Assembly (NCBI RefSeq): GCF_000299335.2
Contig: NZ_CP004387.1
Coordinates: forward strand, 310,001-374,000
Length of the DNA: 64,000 nt
DNA from: Isoalcanivorax pacificus W11-5
GTDB taxonomy: Bacteria > Pseudomonadota > Gammaproteobacteria > Pseudomonadales > Alcanivoracaceae
Reading direction: 5' to 3'
Part shown: positions 63,075-64,000 of the stretch, one piece after another
Layout: the number at the start of each line of letters is the position of its first letter
Position numbering within the stretch: position 1 is the stretch's first letter
Program-made: the position numbers and the translations under genes
The notes under the pieces: generated by a model
Seen by the model: the letters and a program-made list of their open reading frames with translations, nothing else
What the model was told of the DNA's origin: nothing
Database searches by the model: none

Positions 63075-64000
63075 ATGGCTGCAACCTCTGCTTTCGATCT
63101 TGAAACGGCGCTGGCGGAACGCCGACGCCTGCATCGCTACCGTACGCGCCTGAACACTGATGCGCCGGCCGGTCGCGAGACGGTGGTTGATGGCCGCCGC
63201 TACCTCAACTTCTGCGCCAACGATTATCTTGGTCTGGCCAATCATCCGGATGTGGTCCAGGCGCTGAAACAGGCTGCCGATGACATTGGTGTCGGCAGCG
63301 GCGCATCGCATCTGGTGTGTGGTCACAGCCGTTTTCACCACGCGCTGGAAGAACAGCTGGCGGATGCCACTGGCCGGCCGCGCGCGCTGCTGTTCTCCAC
63401 CGGCTTCATGGCCAACCTGGGCGTGGTGGGGGCATTGCTCGACAAGCCTGATGCCGTGTTCGAAGACAAACTCAATCACGCTTCCCTGATTGATGCCGGT
63501 CTTGCCAGCGGCGCCCGCTTCCGCCGTTATCTGCACAACGATGCCGACAGCCTCGCCGCACAACTGGCGCGCGCCGACGCGCGCCGCAAACTCGTGATCA
63601 CCGACGGCGTGTTCAGCATGGACGGCGATGCCGCGCCGCTGGCCGCATTGTGCGATGTGGCCGACGCGCATGACGCCTGGATGATGGTGGACGATGCACA
63701 CGGCTTCGGTGTGCTGGGCGAGCAGGGCGTCGGTACGCCGGCAGCACAACAGGTCGCCGCGCGCATTCCCGTGTACATGGCCACGCTCGGCAAGGCACTG
63801 GGCACCTTCGGTGCCTTTGTTGCCGGCAGCGAAGCCCTGATCGAAACCCTGATTCAATTTGCCCGGCCCTATATCTACACCACGGCGATGCCGCCGGCTG
63901 TCGCGGCGGCAACCTTGAAAAGCCTGGCGATCATGCGCACGGAAACCTGGCGCCGCGAAAAACTGGTGGCGCTGATTGCTCAGTTCCGTCGTGGCGCCCA
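63075..64000 (+). CDS. bioF: 8-amino-7-oxononanoate synthase, N-terminal part
   Basis: PLP enzyme joining pimeloyl-ACP/CoA and alanine. About 308 residues are inside and the rest runs off the right edge. Family motifs [29 protein letters not shown] and [14 protein letters not shown] are present. The PLP-binding Lys is in [13 protein letters not shown]. The ATG at 63075 fits the start ([17 protein letters not shown]). Confidence 0.96.
   Translation, partial: MAATSAFDLETALAERRRLHRYRTRLNTDAPAGRETVVDGRRYLNFCANDYLGLANHPDVVQALKQAADDIGVGSGASHLVCGHSRFHHALEEQLADATGRPRALLFSTGFMANLGVVGALLDKPDAVFEDKLNHASLIDAGLASGARFRRYLHNDADSLAAQLARADARRKLVITDGVFSMDGDAAPLAALCDVADAHDAWMMVDDAHGFGVLGEQGVGTPAAQQVAARIPVYMATLGKALGTFGAFVAGSEALIETLIQFARPYIYTTAMPPAVAAATLKSLAIMRTETWRREKLVALIAQFRRGA

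Noticed and set aside
61887-63857. Long open frame antisense to bioB/bioF
   Set aside because: Same GC effect. Both biotin genes are clearly coding on the plus strand; the antisense product has no recognisable domain.

Overview
The window is a high-GC chromosomal segment from a gammaproteobacterium. Gene order follows the Pseudomonas-type chromosome closely: typA / thiolation gene / glnA / ntrBC, then tatABC-hisE-ubiBJE / hslUV / SPOR protein / argS / priA / rpmE / malic enzyme / PBP1A / pilMNOPQ / aroKB / DamX-like / gltBD / hemE, and finally comF / bioBF. The mix of this order with DUF4124, DUF3015 and DUF4105 envelope proteins and the 'inactive transglutaminase / ATP-grasp / retropepsin' trio suggests an Alcanivorax-like (Oceanospirillales) marine bacterium. 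That assignment is an inference from gene content, not from a marker-gene comparison.

Layout. 1-5839: 5' part of typA (minus strand), a three-gene envelope cluster (retropepsin-like protease, membrane inactive transglutaminase, RimK-related ligase) and a DUF3413/sulfatase membrane protein with a Pho-box-like site in front. 5826-9146: an island of phage-lysis-like remnants and AT-richer exported or lipoprotein genes, all on the minus strand. 9194-15937: nitrogen and sulfur block with a PP-loop enzyme plus TusA, glnA under a sigma54/NtrC promoter, a DUF4124 protein, and ntrBC. 15945-21545: small exported proteins, proline iminopeptidase, dtd, a 263-bp inverted-repeat element, DUF3015, DUF4105 and a lipoprotein hydrolase. 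21521-33860 (minus): tatCBA, hisE, ubiquinone genes ubiBJE, hslUV with a sigma32-type promoter, a SPOR protein, argS and priA. 34041-35679: rpmE and malic enzyme. 35957-47000: PBP1A divergent from the type IV pilus pilMNOPQ operon, then aroKB and a SPOR/DamX-like protein. 47096-54158: gltBD and hemE. 54189-64000: assorted metabolism, a hydrolase or deacetylase pair, phhB, an acyl-CoA dehydrogenase, a ComB-family phosphatase, comF, bioB and the 5' part of bioF.

How the genes connect. Ammonia assimilation is unusually complete: glutamine synthetase with its NtrBC regulators, and both glutamate synthase subunits. glnA carries two NtrC sites and a sigma54 promoter, and a further NtrC-type site lies before ntrB. 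Envelope biogenesis is the other theme (PBP1A, two SPOR proteins, pilus secretin complex, Tat export, DUF3413 sulfatase).

The most striking non-coding signal is a 191-bp element present twice in identical form, behind glnA and behind the malic enzyme gene. Each copy sits in a Rho-independent terminator and is flanked by two copies of the complete terminator hairpin. The duplicated length follows the size of the hairpin (23 and 18 nt), which points to a mobile element that recognises hairpins. No CRISPR array, rRNA or convincing tRNA gene was seen.
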